Shown here one piece after another: positions 6,355 to 12,779 of a stretch of DNA of 12,779 nt. The notes beneath the pieces were generated by a model. The model ran no database searches and was not told the DNA's origin. It worked only from the letters and a program-made list of their open reading frames with translations. Each line of letters opens with the position of its first letter. Position 1 is the stretch's first letter. Origin of the DNA: Saprospiraceae bacterium (GTDB lineage Bacteria; Bacteroidota; Bacteroidia; Chitinophagales; Saprospiraceae); the NCBI GenBank assembly GCA_027009605.1, contig JALVCY010000264.1, forward strand, positions 1 to 12,779, given 5' to 3'. A program made the position numbers and the translations under genes.

Positions 6355-6517
6355 GTAACTATTTAGGCACCCACTGTTTTGGTCAAAAAATGCCCTTTTT
6401 GCGCCTGTTTTTGCTAAAATTTTCTCACGTAGCCCAGCTACGCTTCAAAAATTGTAGCTTCAACATCCACAAAAATGCCTATTTTTTGCCTTAAAATAGG
6501 AGCACCTAAACAGTTAC
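6355..6517. mobile_element. MITE-like foldback element, copy D (163 bp, complete)
   Basis: Starts GTAACTATTTAGGCACCC and ends with the inverted form GAGCACCTAAACAGTTAC (reading GGAGCACCTAAACAGTTAC). Perfect 8-bp direct duplications, agagaaag, lie at 6347-6354 and 6518-6525. The central part is nearly identical to copy B, including CGTAGC-cca-GCTACG (6428-6442) at the exact centre, but the sub-terminal 15-30 bp of both arms differ from copies A and B (left 'actgttttggtcaaaaaatg', right-arm complement 'ctattttaaggcaaaaaata'). It lies between the two response-regulator genes, where its hairpin could affect read-through from the first to the second. Confidence 0.9.
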
Positions 6518-6563
6518 AGAGAAAGTTCTTTTCAAAAATAAAATGCACTTTTTTTGAATAAAA

Positions 6564-6598
6564 AACAACGTAATTACATTGTTAGCAGAAAAACAATG
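6564..6598. promoter_or_regulatory. candidate operator: three AACAATG-like half-sites
   Basis: AACAACGTAA directly followed by TTACATTGTT forms a 20-bp palindrome with one mismatch (6564-6583). The second half, CATTGTT (6577-6583), is also complementary to AACAATG at 6592-6598. The cluster lies 40-75 bp upstream of the promoter of the second regulator, a usual place for an activator or repressor site. Which protein binds is unknown. Confidence 0.35.
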
Positions 6599-6638
6599 CG
6601 ACTTAGAAGAATTCCTTTAATCTTCGGGTAGTTGGGAT

Positions 6639-6668
6639 TTGACATTCATACAAATTAGGTATAATTTG
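6639..6668 (+). promoter_or_regulatory. putative promoter of the regulator-kinase operon
   Basis: TTG (6639-6641) and TATAATTTG (6660-6668) are separated by 18 bp, close to the Bacteroidota pattern TTG-N17-23-TAnnTTTG, with one extra base inside the -7 box. Start of transcription would fall about 20-25 nt before the ATG at 6698. A direct repeat CGTAACGTAA follows at 6671-6680. Confidence 0.5.
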
Positions 6669-6697
6669 CACGTAACGTAAATCAAAAACCCCTAACT

Positions 6698-7474
6698 ATG
6701 CATGTCAACTACCCAACTCAAGAAGTCTTCAACCCAAACCATGACGCACGCATTTTAATCCTAGAGGACAACGTCAGAGAAGCTAGCTTTCTTCAACGCC
6801 AACTTGGAGAGATAGGTTACAAATCGACACAAATAATGCACAACAGCGCTGATTTCCGCAAGGCCGTAACAATGAGTGACTACGATTTATTCTTGATTGA
6901 TATCCTATTGGAAGAGCCCCAAACCGGCTTAGACCTAACAGAAGAGCTTAGCCTACAAGAAAAAGCACCCGTCATCGTCTTATCCAATAGCGATGATGAA
7001 CGCTTTATCAATCAAGCTGCCAATTTAAAGACAGCTGCCTACATGCTCAAAGGCCTAAGCAACAAGCAGCTTAATGCTACCATTACCCATGCATTGAGCC
7101 ATTACGATCATCAGCTTACATCTCCTATCGGTTCCAAAAATTGGCGCATCCGCAAAGACGATATCGTCTGTGTTTCGGCATCAGGCTATATAACTACTAT
7201 TCATTTGGCGCAAGATGAACGAGATATTTCTTTATGTGGTGGATTTCAGAAAATAGTTGAAAACCAAATCAACTACAAAAAACTAATCCGAATCCACACA
7301 TCTTTCTATGTCAACTTGGATTATGTCTCAAGCTACACGGCAAACCGAATTTCAATACCTAGAAAAATTAAGCGAACGAATGCTAATGGCATAATCAAAG
7401 TGTACAATCAACTCCCTATCGGAGACACCTACAAAAAAAATGTCCATAATCGTTTAACTGCCTATAGAAAGTGA
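6698..7474 (+). CDS. LytTR-family response regulator (second copy, kinase-coupled)
   Basis: A 258-residue response regulator with a receiver domain (about 17-135) and a LytTR DNA-binding domain (about 145-253). Receiver residues: E23/D24 (ILEDN), phospho-acceptor D68 (LFLIDIL), S96 (IVLSNS) and K118 (YMLKG). The lysine is followed by Gly, not the usual cis-Pro seen in the first regulator. The LytTR part shows KLIRIHTSFYVNLDYV (about 195-210). Its TGA overlaps the GTG start of the kinase gene, so the two are translationally coupled and surely cognate. It shares the receiver-LytTR layout with the regulator at 5591 but the sequences are clearly diverged. Target genes are unknown. The ATG at 6698 lies just downstream of a good promoter match. 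Confidence 0.93.
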   Translation: MHVNYPTQEVFNPNHDARILILEDNVREASFLQRQLGEIGYKSTQIMHNSADFRKAVTMSDYDLFLIDILLEEPQTGLDLTEELSLQEKAPVIVLSNSDDERFINQAANLKTAAYMLKGLSNKQLNATITHALSHYDHQLTSPIGSKNWRIRKDDIVCVSASGYITTIHLAQDERDISLCGGFQKIVENQINYKKLIRIHTSFYVNLDYVSSYTANRISIPRKIKRTNANGIIKVYNQLPIGDTYKKNVHNRLTAYRK

Positions 7475-10413
7475 AAAAGCACCCAATAAGAATATTAACC
7501 GCAATTCTCTTATTCTTATTCTTTGACTTACACACTCAAAATCCTATTTCCTTCAATCATTATACGGTTCATGACGGGCTGCTTCAACAGCAAGTCATGG
7601 CCGTGTATCAGGACGATAGGGGATTTTTGTGGATAGGTTCAAAACGGGGCGTTTCCAGGTTTGACGGAAAAGAATTTAAGAATTATCATCAAGCAGATGG
7701 CCTTAGTAGTGGGAGTCAGATTACCGGTATTTGGGGCTATCAGGACAGTCTATTGATTGTTGATACCCATCTGAGCACCTATCAATTTGATGGGGTACGC
7801 TTCTCGCCTATTCCATTCTTTGATAGTCTCCAAACAAAACGAATCCAAGTGATCAAGCCCCCCTTTATCTATTACTCTGAAATGGGTATTTGTGGGATAT
7901 ATAATATGGTCACACAAAAGAAGGAGATTGCCATTCTAAAAAACGACTCTATTCCCATTACGCAGTTGGCAGCTGTTCGTGACCAAATCTATTTTATTGA
8001 TGCTAACCATAATTTTGGTTATTTAGACGAAGATACCAAGCCTATCACCGGCTTATCTCTACAAACCAACTCAACGTTCTTAACAGTGGGTAAAGATACT
8101 TACATCCTCAAACAATCCGGCAAGTCCACCGTCTATCAACACGTCCCCGACTTAACCACTACGACACTTATCCATCGAAAAAAAATTACTATTAAAAATT
8201 CCAAACTCACTCCGGAATATATTCATTTTGACAGACAACTCTATAGATATGACCCCAAGCAATCAGCCTACCGCCCCTTCTGTGCCCAAGAGTATCATAA
8301 CTTATGGATTGATAAAGACCGTACCTTGTGGCTGGGCACAGAAGATGGGCTGTATCATTATTTTCCAAACTTTCAATTTCGGGGTAGCCGGCCATTTCAG
8401 GATATTTGGTCAGTCGTCTATGACTCCCTAGAAAACAATTATCATTTATTTTACTATGATCGTCCGGATGTATCTTGCGATAAAAACGGAAGGATTGACA
8501 CGAGTTCTATCTTACCCAAAAACACTATCTGTTACTATGGCTCCATCAGCTCAGGGAAAAAAATGTTTATTTCGACAAGTCAAAATCTAATCATCCGGAA
8601 GCCGGACAAAAGCCAACAAACCATTTATCCCACAAGTTTTAAGGAGGCTCCTATCTATGTGTCTATCCCATTGGCAAACCGCTCAGTCTTGTCGGCCACT
8701 CGACAAGAACTCATAAAAACAGATACCAACTATCAATCTACTTCTTACTTTATACCGGACTCCATTTCAAAAGGACATGGCTATGTTCGTGCCTTGGTTG
8801 AGCTGCCCAATCAAGACATTTTGTTGGGCAATCGATATGGTGTCATCCGATGGAATCCCCAAGCAAATACTTTTCAAACGGCCACCATACGCTCTCCCCA
8901 ATCCGTCAACAATGTCCTTTGCCTAGACATAGACAGCCAACAACAAATATGGATGGGCAGTGATATTGGGCTTTTTTTGTCGAAAGACGCCGGAAAAACT
9001 TTCGAGCGAGTACTACCCTATCTTATTGATTATGAACCTATTACAGCTATCACAACGATTTCAGACAGCTTAATTTTAGTGGGCACGTCAATTCGGCTTT
9101 TAGCAATAGATCCCCGCTCTACATCCAAGCCTGAATTAACATTCAAAACTTTTGGCTCGGAAAATGGATTTAAAGGCATAGAGGTCACTCAAAACGGAAT
9201 AAAAAACTTTGGCGATGAAATTTGGATACCTTCCATTTCAGGACTGACCATCATAAACAAAAATGATTGGGAATTTAAGACCCAAGAATTTGACAATCTA
9301 TGGATAGAAGCCATCAATGGCCGTCCTTTGACCTTTACAGAAAATAAGCGCAAAGAATTTCGTCTCCCTAAAGACGAAGGCAATTTACGGATCACTTTTA
9401 CAGCCATCGGCGCCAACATCCCCAATGACAAAATGTACGCTTACAAAATACCGGAGTTAGATACATCTTGGTCTGATTGGACGAGTGACAAAGTAGCTGT
9501 TTTTAATAATCTTAAATCAGGAATATATACATTCTGCTTGCGCAAAAAAAATACCACCAACAATGACGATAGTGATGAAATCCAATTTAAGGTAACTGTA
9601 AAAAACCATTTTTATAAGGAGCCTGATTTCTCTCTAAGGCTACTTATTGTAGGCCTCGCTATTGGTTTAATTTCTTTGTCCTTTTACATAAAGTTATTAT
9701 ATGAAAAGAAAATAAAGGATGAGCAAATAATCATTGCCACAAAGGAAAAAGAGAAGGCCGAGCAAAAAGCAAAATCCGAAGCAGAGCTAAAAGAACTCAA
9801 AGAAACAAAATTACAAGACATCCGCCACTATGCCAGAAGGGCGCTCCTCCTTACAGCGATGACAATGGAGGATGAAGCTTCATTTCATAAAAAACAGGGA
9901 GAAAATATAATTTATAGTATCCTAATGGACGCAAAGTTAAGAGTCAATAGCTTCATAGCAGTATTTGACTTGCTCAGAAATAGCCAATCAAGTCAGTTAG
10001 CTTTAGACCAATATATCGCCAATTTAACCAAGGAATTAAAAAATGCCGGGCAAACAGAAAGCTTCCAAATCAAATTCAATATAGACGCCCCCCAAATCAA
10101 TATGCAAGCCCACAGACTCAGTGACTTAGGCGCCATCATCGTCGAGCTCATACTTAATTCATACCAACATGCACGACCAAAAGACGACATAGCACTGCTA
10201 GAAATATCCATCAAAATAGAATCCTTAGACACATACCAATACCAACTCACCTATCAGGATAACGGCCCGGGTATCCCAAAAGAAACCAACAACACCTATT
10301 CACTAGGACGAAAACTTATCCAAGAGAATGCACAAACACTCAATGGAAGCGTAGTTTTTGAAGGAAGTGCCATCGTCAAATTTTACCTTTCTAAGCCTTT
10401 GCCGGAAAATTGA
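7471..10413 (+). CDS. propeller-type sensor histidine kinase
   Basis: A 980-residue membrane sensor. A signal peptide (about 1-22) leads a long periplasmic part with two-component-regulator propeller repeats, clearest at 42-66 (VYQDDRGFLWIGSKRGVSRFDG), about 276-299 (LWIDKDRTLWLGTEDGLYHY) and about 480-505 (LDIDSQQQIWMGSDIGLF). Then come a Y_Y_Y domain (about 638-705), one membrane helix (about 722-742), a charged coiled coil (about 743-782) and the kinase core. H786 in DIRHYARRALL aligns with the HisKA_2-type phospho-acceptor (EIHHRVKNNL), though the usual RVKNN is replaced. The ATPase domain has N896 (ELILNSYQHA) and DNGPGIP (930-936). The start is GTG at 7471, overlapping the upstream TGA by 4 bp; it is preferred because the next ATG lies beyond the signal peptide. 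There is no receiver or DNA-binding domain at the C-terminus, so output goes through the LytTR partner. The ligand is unknown. Confidence 0.9.
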   Translation: MKKHPIRILTAILLFLFFDLHTQNPISFNHYTVHDGLLQQQVMAVYQDDRGFLWIGSKRGVSRFDGKEFKNYHQADGLSSGSQITGIWGYQDSLLIVDTHLSTYQFDGVRFSPIPFFDSLQTKRIQVIKPPFIYYSEMGICGIYNMVTQKKEIAILKNDSIPITQLAAVRDQIYFIDANHNFGYLDEDTKPITGLSLQTNSTFLTVGKDTYILKQSGKSTVYQHVPDLTTTTLIHRKKITIKNSKLTPEYIHFDRQLYRYDPKQSAYRPFCAQEYHNLWIDKDRTLWLGTEDGLYHYFPNFQFRGSRPFQDIWSVVYDSLENNYHLFYYDRPDVSCDKNGRIDTSSILPKNTICYYGSISSGKKMFISTSQNLIIRKPDKSQQTIYPTSFKEAPIYVSIPLANRSVLSATRQELIKTDTNYQSTSYFIPDSISKGHGYVRALVELPNQDILLGNRYGVIRWNPQANTFQTATIRSPQSVNNVLCLDIDSQQQIWMGSDIGLFLSKDAGKTFERVLPYLIDYEPITAITTISDSLILVGTSIRLLAIDPRSTSKPELTFKTFGSENGFKGIEVTQNGIKNFGDEIWIPSISGLTIINKNDWEFKTQEFDNLWIEAINGRPLTFTENKRKEFRLPKDEGNLRITFTAIGANIPNDKMYAYKIPELDTSWSDWTSDKVAVFNNLKSGIYTFCLRKKNTTNNDDSDEIQFKVTVKNHFYKEPDFSLRLLIVGLAIGLISLSFYIKLLYEKKIKDEQIIIATKEKEKAEQKAKSEAELKELKETKLQDIRHYARRALLLTAMTMEDEASFHKKQGENIIYSILMDAKLRVNSFIAVFDLLRNSQSSQLALDQYIANLTKELKNAGQTESFQIKFNIDAPQINMQAHRLSDLGAIIVELILNSYQHARPKDDIALLEISIKIESLDTYQYQLTYQDNGPGIPKETNNTYSLGRKLIQENAQTLNGSVVFEGSAIVKFYLSKPLPEN

Positions 10414-10536
10414 TTTTTGTAATTTTACTCCTATCGTAATTGCCTAATCACTTCAAAAATCCAAAGATGATAATCAGCCCTTTATCGAGCTCTCGAGCAG
10501 AATCGTTGACAAGCAAAAATCCTTCATTCTGAGCCA
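10414..10536. other. convergent intergenic gap
   Basis: The kinase gene and the efflux-adaptor gene end tail to tail across 123 bp. No convincing hairpin with a T-run was found for either strand. A short GCTC-tc-GAGC stem (about 10490-10499) is the only structure noticed. Confidence 0.4.
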
Positions 10537-12270
10537 TCACAAGCTATCCGTAACGCTCCCGCAACGAAGCATTTTGTCACCATAATAAGGATTTTTAATC
10601 ACCGATTCAGATGAAATCCAATCTGCGCCCTGACCGTCAAAAGCCATCGGACAGTGCTGGACATACAACTTATCCAAACTCCCAAAAGCCTTCATCGTTT
10701 CTATCATCTCATTAGACAGATATTGAAATTGCTCACGTTGACCATCGACATCTTCAGTCTCTACAATAGCTTGGGCATGCGATTTTAGCGCTTTCATTTT
10801 TTTCATCCAATAGACGTGGGCATCCCCTTTCAATAATTCCATTTGGACTTTTTTTAATTCCATTAAAAATGCCTGCGCCGCATGGGAAGCATCTTCCGAA
10901 TCTGTCCGCACAAAAGCGACTTTGAGCCGTAGATAGGCTTGAGCCAAATGGCCTAATTGCCGGCGAAATTCTGAAGATGATTTTTTGTAATCCGGAATAA
11001 CCGGTGCTGCAGACGCCTCGCTATTAAGGGACACTAGACGATTCATCATACTGGCCTGATTATTCAATTGAGCGGAGGCATCAATTACAAAGGCACCTTT
11101 AGTCACAACTTCTTCCCCGGCAGATAACCCGCTGACTATCAAATATTTATCACCAACCATCTCGCCCAATTCAACTTCTCTAAACTCAAATGAAGGGACT
11201 TTAACTTCCGGCAACTTCACATAAACCACCGAGCGTTTTCCGGTCCATAAAACGGCTGTTTTGGGCACCATCAATTTGGAGGCTCCGGTTGGTTTTCGAG
11301 TTTTGACTTCTCCGGTAATAAACATTTCCGGCTTTAATTCACTGCGACCATTCCGAATAGACGCACGCACGGAAGCCGTCCGCGTATCCGGACGAATCAA
11401 CGGGTCAATAAAATCAATCACCGCACGAAATGTCTTATTCGGAATCGCATTGGCCGTAAATTCTACTACACTCCCCTTTCGCAATTTAGCCAATTGATTT
11501 TCATAAACATCAAATACGGCCCAGAGCTTAGACAAATCTTGAATCTCAAAAAGAATAGACCCCGTCTTTAAATAATCCGATACCGCCACATTTCGCTTGG
11601 TCACGACTCCGGAATATTCCGAATAAATATCAAAATTTTCTTGAACTTGCCCGGAGCTTAGAATTTGTTCAATCTGTCGATCTGAAATTTTTAAATATTT
11701 TAATTTATTCTTGGCCGCTGTCAACAAGGCGGGAGTCACTTCTTTTATCTTCTCGGCTTCCAATAATTCCCTTTGTGCCGCAATTAAATCCGGAGAATAG
11801 ATCGTAGCGATACGCTGACCTTTTTTGATATGTTCTCCGGTAAAACGAACATACAATTGCTCAATTCGTCCCGGAATATGACTCACTATGCTTGCTGTCG
11901 TTGACTCATCCGCTTGCATCTTCCCGGTCAAACGGATACCTGATTTTCCTGCCACATCACCGGCTCCGACAAGAGTCGTACTAATATTCGCTAACGTCAC
12001 CGCCGCATCCGTCATCTCTAAAACCAATGGATTATCTTGACCTGAATTCTTGTTATCTAAAGGAATCAAATCCATCCCACAAATAGGACAAGCACCGGGC
12101 TCATTTCGTCTAATCTGTGGATGCATAGAACAAGTATAAATGGTTTCTTCTGCGCTATTATGCTGATGCTCAATGGGTTGCGTCTTATGAGACGCCCGCT
12201 TTGGAGCTAAAACATAACCGATGGCAAAAGCCGCCACAAGAGCCGATATGAAGATTATTTTATTTTTCAT
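10537..12270 (-). CDS. cusB: CusB-like periplasmic adaptor of a copper/heavy-metal efflux pump
   Basis: A 577-residue membrane-fusion protein that links an inner-membrane RND pump to an outer-membrane channel and hands over metal ions. Order: N-terminal membrane anchor or signal (about 4-21); His-rich linker (HKTQPIEHQH); heavy-metal-binding domain (44-71, YTCSMHPQI...CPICGMDLIPL with C47, M49, H50, C61, C64, M66); HlyD-type barrel-sandwich and short alpha-hairpin (about 110-245, including YSPDLIAAQRELLEAE); beta-barrel and membrane-proximal domains to about 405; and a C-terminal DUF3347 domain (about 434-573) with C540-P-M542 and M567-x-x-C570, likely also metal-binding. There are thus potential metal sites at both ends of the adaptor. 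It starts 7 bp after the upstream TolC-like gene, so they share an operon; the pump (CusA-type) gene is expected beyond the window. Cu(I)/Ag(I) is the likely substrate, by family; other metals are possible. Confidence 0.92.
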   Translation of the reverse strand: MKNKIIFISALVAAFAIGYVLAPKRASHKTQPIEHQHNSAEETIYTCSMHPQIRRNEPGACPICGMDLIPLDNKNSGQDNPLVLEMTDAAVTLANISTTLVGAGDVAGKSGIRLTGKMQADESTTASIVSHIPGRIEQLYVRFTGEHIKKGQRIATIYSPDLIAAQRELLEAEKIKEVTPALLTAAKNKLKYLKISDRQIEQILSSGQVQENFDIYSEYSGVVTKRNVAVSDYLKTGSILFEIQDLSKLWAVFDVYENQLAKLRKGSVVEFTANAIPNKTFRAVIDFIDPLIRPDTRTASVRASIRNGRSELKPEMFITGEVKTRKPTGASKLMVPKTAVLWTGKRSVVYVKLPEVKVPSFEFREVELGEMVGDKYLIVSGLSAGEEVVTKGAFVIDASAQLNNQASMMNRLVSLNSEASAAPVIPDYKKSSSEFRRQLGHLAQAYLRLKVAFVRTDSEDASHAAQAFLMELKKVQMELLKGDAHVYWMKKMKALKSHAQAIVETEDVDGQREQFQYLSNEMIETMKAFGSLDKLYVQHCPMAFDGQGADWISSESVIKNPYYGDKMLRCGSVTDSL

Positions 12271-12277
12271 TTTTAAT

Positions 12278-12779
12278 TTAATTTTGAATGATTCCGAATC
12301 TTTCGATCCCGGCTTGCGCCAAAAATAGGTTCACCAAAGCTGTTTCTTTTTTTAATTTGTATTCAAACAAATCGTCTTTTAGCTTGAGCAATTCATCAAA
12401 CCTAGTCCCCTTGGCACTATACCAAGAGAGCAACATATCAAAGGCGGACTGGCTCAATTGACTTTGTTCATCCGCTAATTCCATTTCCAAACGAGCCTGC
12501 TGAAAAGCGACCCAATAGTTGGTCAAGCTTGTATTAATTTTTAATTCCAATGCTTGGCGATCTGCTTCCAAAGATTTCTGCTTCAAGGCTTCTTCTTGCT
12601 GCTTCGCCTTATATTGCTTGCGAAAAATCGGAATAGACGCACGAAATGTAGGCATCAAAATATCTCGCCCGTTATGCAAGGGATTCGCATCGGAGCGTTT
12701 TTGGACTAAGCTATAATTCAGGCCGACCCCAAAAGATGGTTTCCCTTTCAATTCATTGAGTTGCCGGACGGCTTGGGAA
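12278..12779 (-). CDS. TolC/CusC-like outer-membrane efflux protein, partial (3' end)
   Basis: Only the C-terminal ~167 residues are inside the window; the frame stays open to the last base (…SQAVRQLNELKGKPSFGVGLNYS), so the gene continues beyond 12779. The visible part has an outer-membrane beta segment (KPSFGVGLNYSLVQ), then long amphipathic helices (KQYKAKQQEEALKQKSLEADRQALELKINTSL, and TNYWVAFQQARLEMELADEQ) ending in DLFEYKLKKETALVNLFLAQAGIERF, the pattern of the second half of an OEP/TolC protomer. It would form the outer-membrane exit duct for the adaptor gene 7 bp downstream. A TTG at 12749-12751 could be misread as a start; the open frame upstream and the mid-domain position show it is internal. 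Confidence 0.88.
   Translation of the reverse strand, partial: SQAVRQLNELKGKPSFGVGLNYSLVQKRSDANPLHNGRDILMPTFRASIPIFRKQYKAKQQEEALKQKSLEADRQALELKINTSLTNYWVAFQQARLEMELADEQSQLSQSAFDMLLSWYSAKGTRFDELLKLKDDLFEYKLKKETALVNLFLAQAGIERFGIIQN

Noticed and set aside
6639..6665. Sigma-70 type promoter TTGACA...TATAAT before the second regulator
   Set aside because: The spacing between the hexamers is only 15 bp; the Bacteroidota TTG-N18-TA...TTTG reading fits better.
12278..12751. Complete short outer-membrane protein starting at a TTG
   Set aside because: The frame is open to the window edge and the sequence starts mid-domain, so the gene is partial.

Overview
The window looks like a chromosomal segment from a member of the Bacteroidota, probably Saprospiria-like. 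The clues are a fused SecDF, a periplasmic-propeller histidine kinase paired with LytTR response regulators, a CusB-type adaptor carrying both a heavy-metal-binding domain and a DUF3347 tail, no obvious Shine-Dalgarno sequences, and promoter-like motifs of the Bacteroidota form TTG-N17-23-TAnnTTTG. The assignment rests on gene content only; no rRNA or other marker is present.

Layout. Positions 1-620 are non-coding and built from nested repeats: two 161-bp tandem modules, 17-bp tandem repeats, small inverted repeats and an 11-bp periodic stretch. Positions 741-1211 (minus strand) encode a BON-LysM protein of the Kbp/YgaU type, with a good terminator downstream and a promoter interrupted by a small mobile element. 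Positions 1788-4865 encode SecDF, ending in a strong terminator. Positions 4866-5590 are non-coding and hold one intact and one truncated copy of the mobile element, a 32-bp perfect palindrome and further inverted repeats. Positions 5591-6340 and 6698-7474 encode two LytTR response regulators separated by another copy of the element. The second regulator overlaps by 4 bp a 980-residue propeller sensor kinase (7471-10413). Converging on it from the minus strand are the 3' end of a TolC/CusC-like outer-membrane gene and a CusB-like adaptor gene, the distal part of a copper/heavy-metal RND efflux operon whose pump gene is probably outside the window.

The main finding is a family of short foldback elements (MITE-like). 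Copies lie at 1277-1355, 4924-5087 and 6355-6517, with a truncated one from 5096. All three complete copies have ends of the form GTAACTxTTTAG and perfect 8-bp target duplications (gtacaaag, cttttttt, agagaaag). The two full-length copies are imperfect inverted repeats over their whole ~164 bp. GTAA ends plus 8-bp duplications resemble IS66-family transposons, so the elements may be mobilised by an IS66-type transposase encoded elsewhere; that link is inference. Each complete copy sits at a control point: a promoter -7 box, a terminator U-tract, or the gap between the two regulator genes.

Functionally the genes form three unrelated units: envelope/export (SecDF, with the K+-binding BON-LysM protein divergent from it), a signal-transduction pair (propeller kinase plus LytTR regulator, with a second LytTR regulator upstream), and metal efflux. 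No defence system, CRISPR array, tRNA or rRNA was seen.
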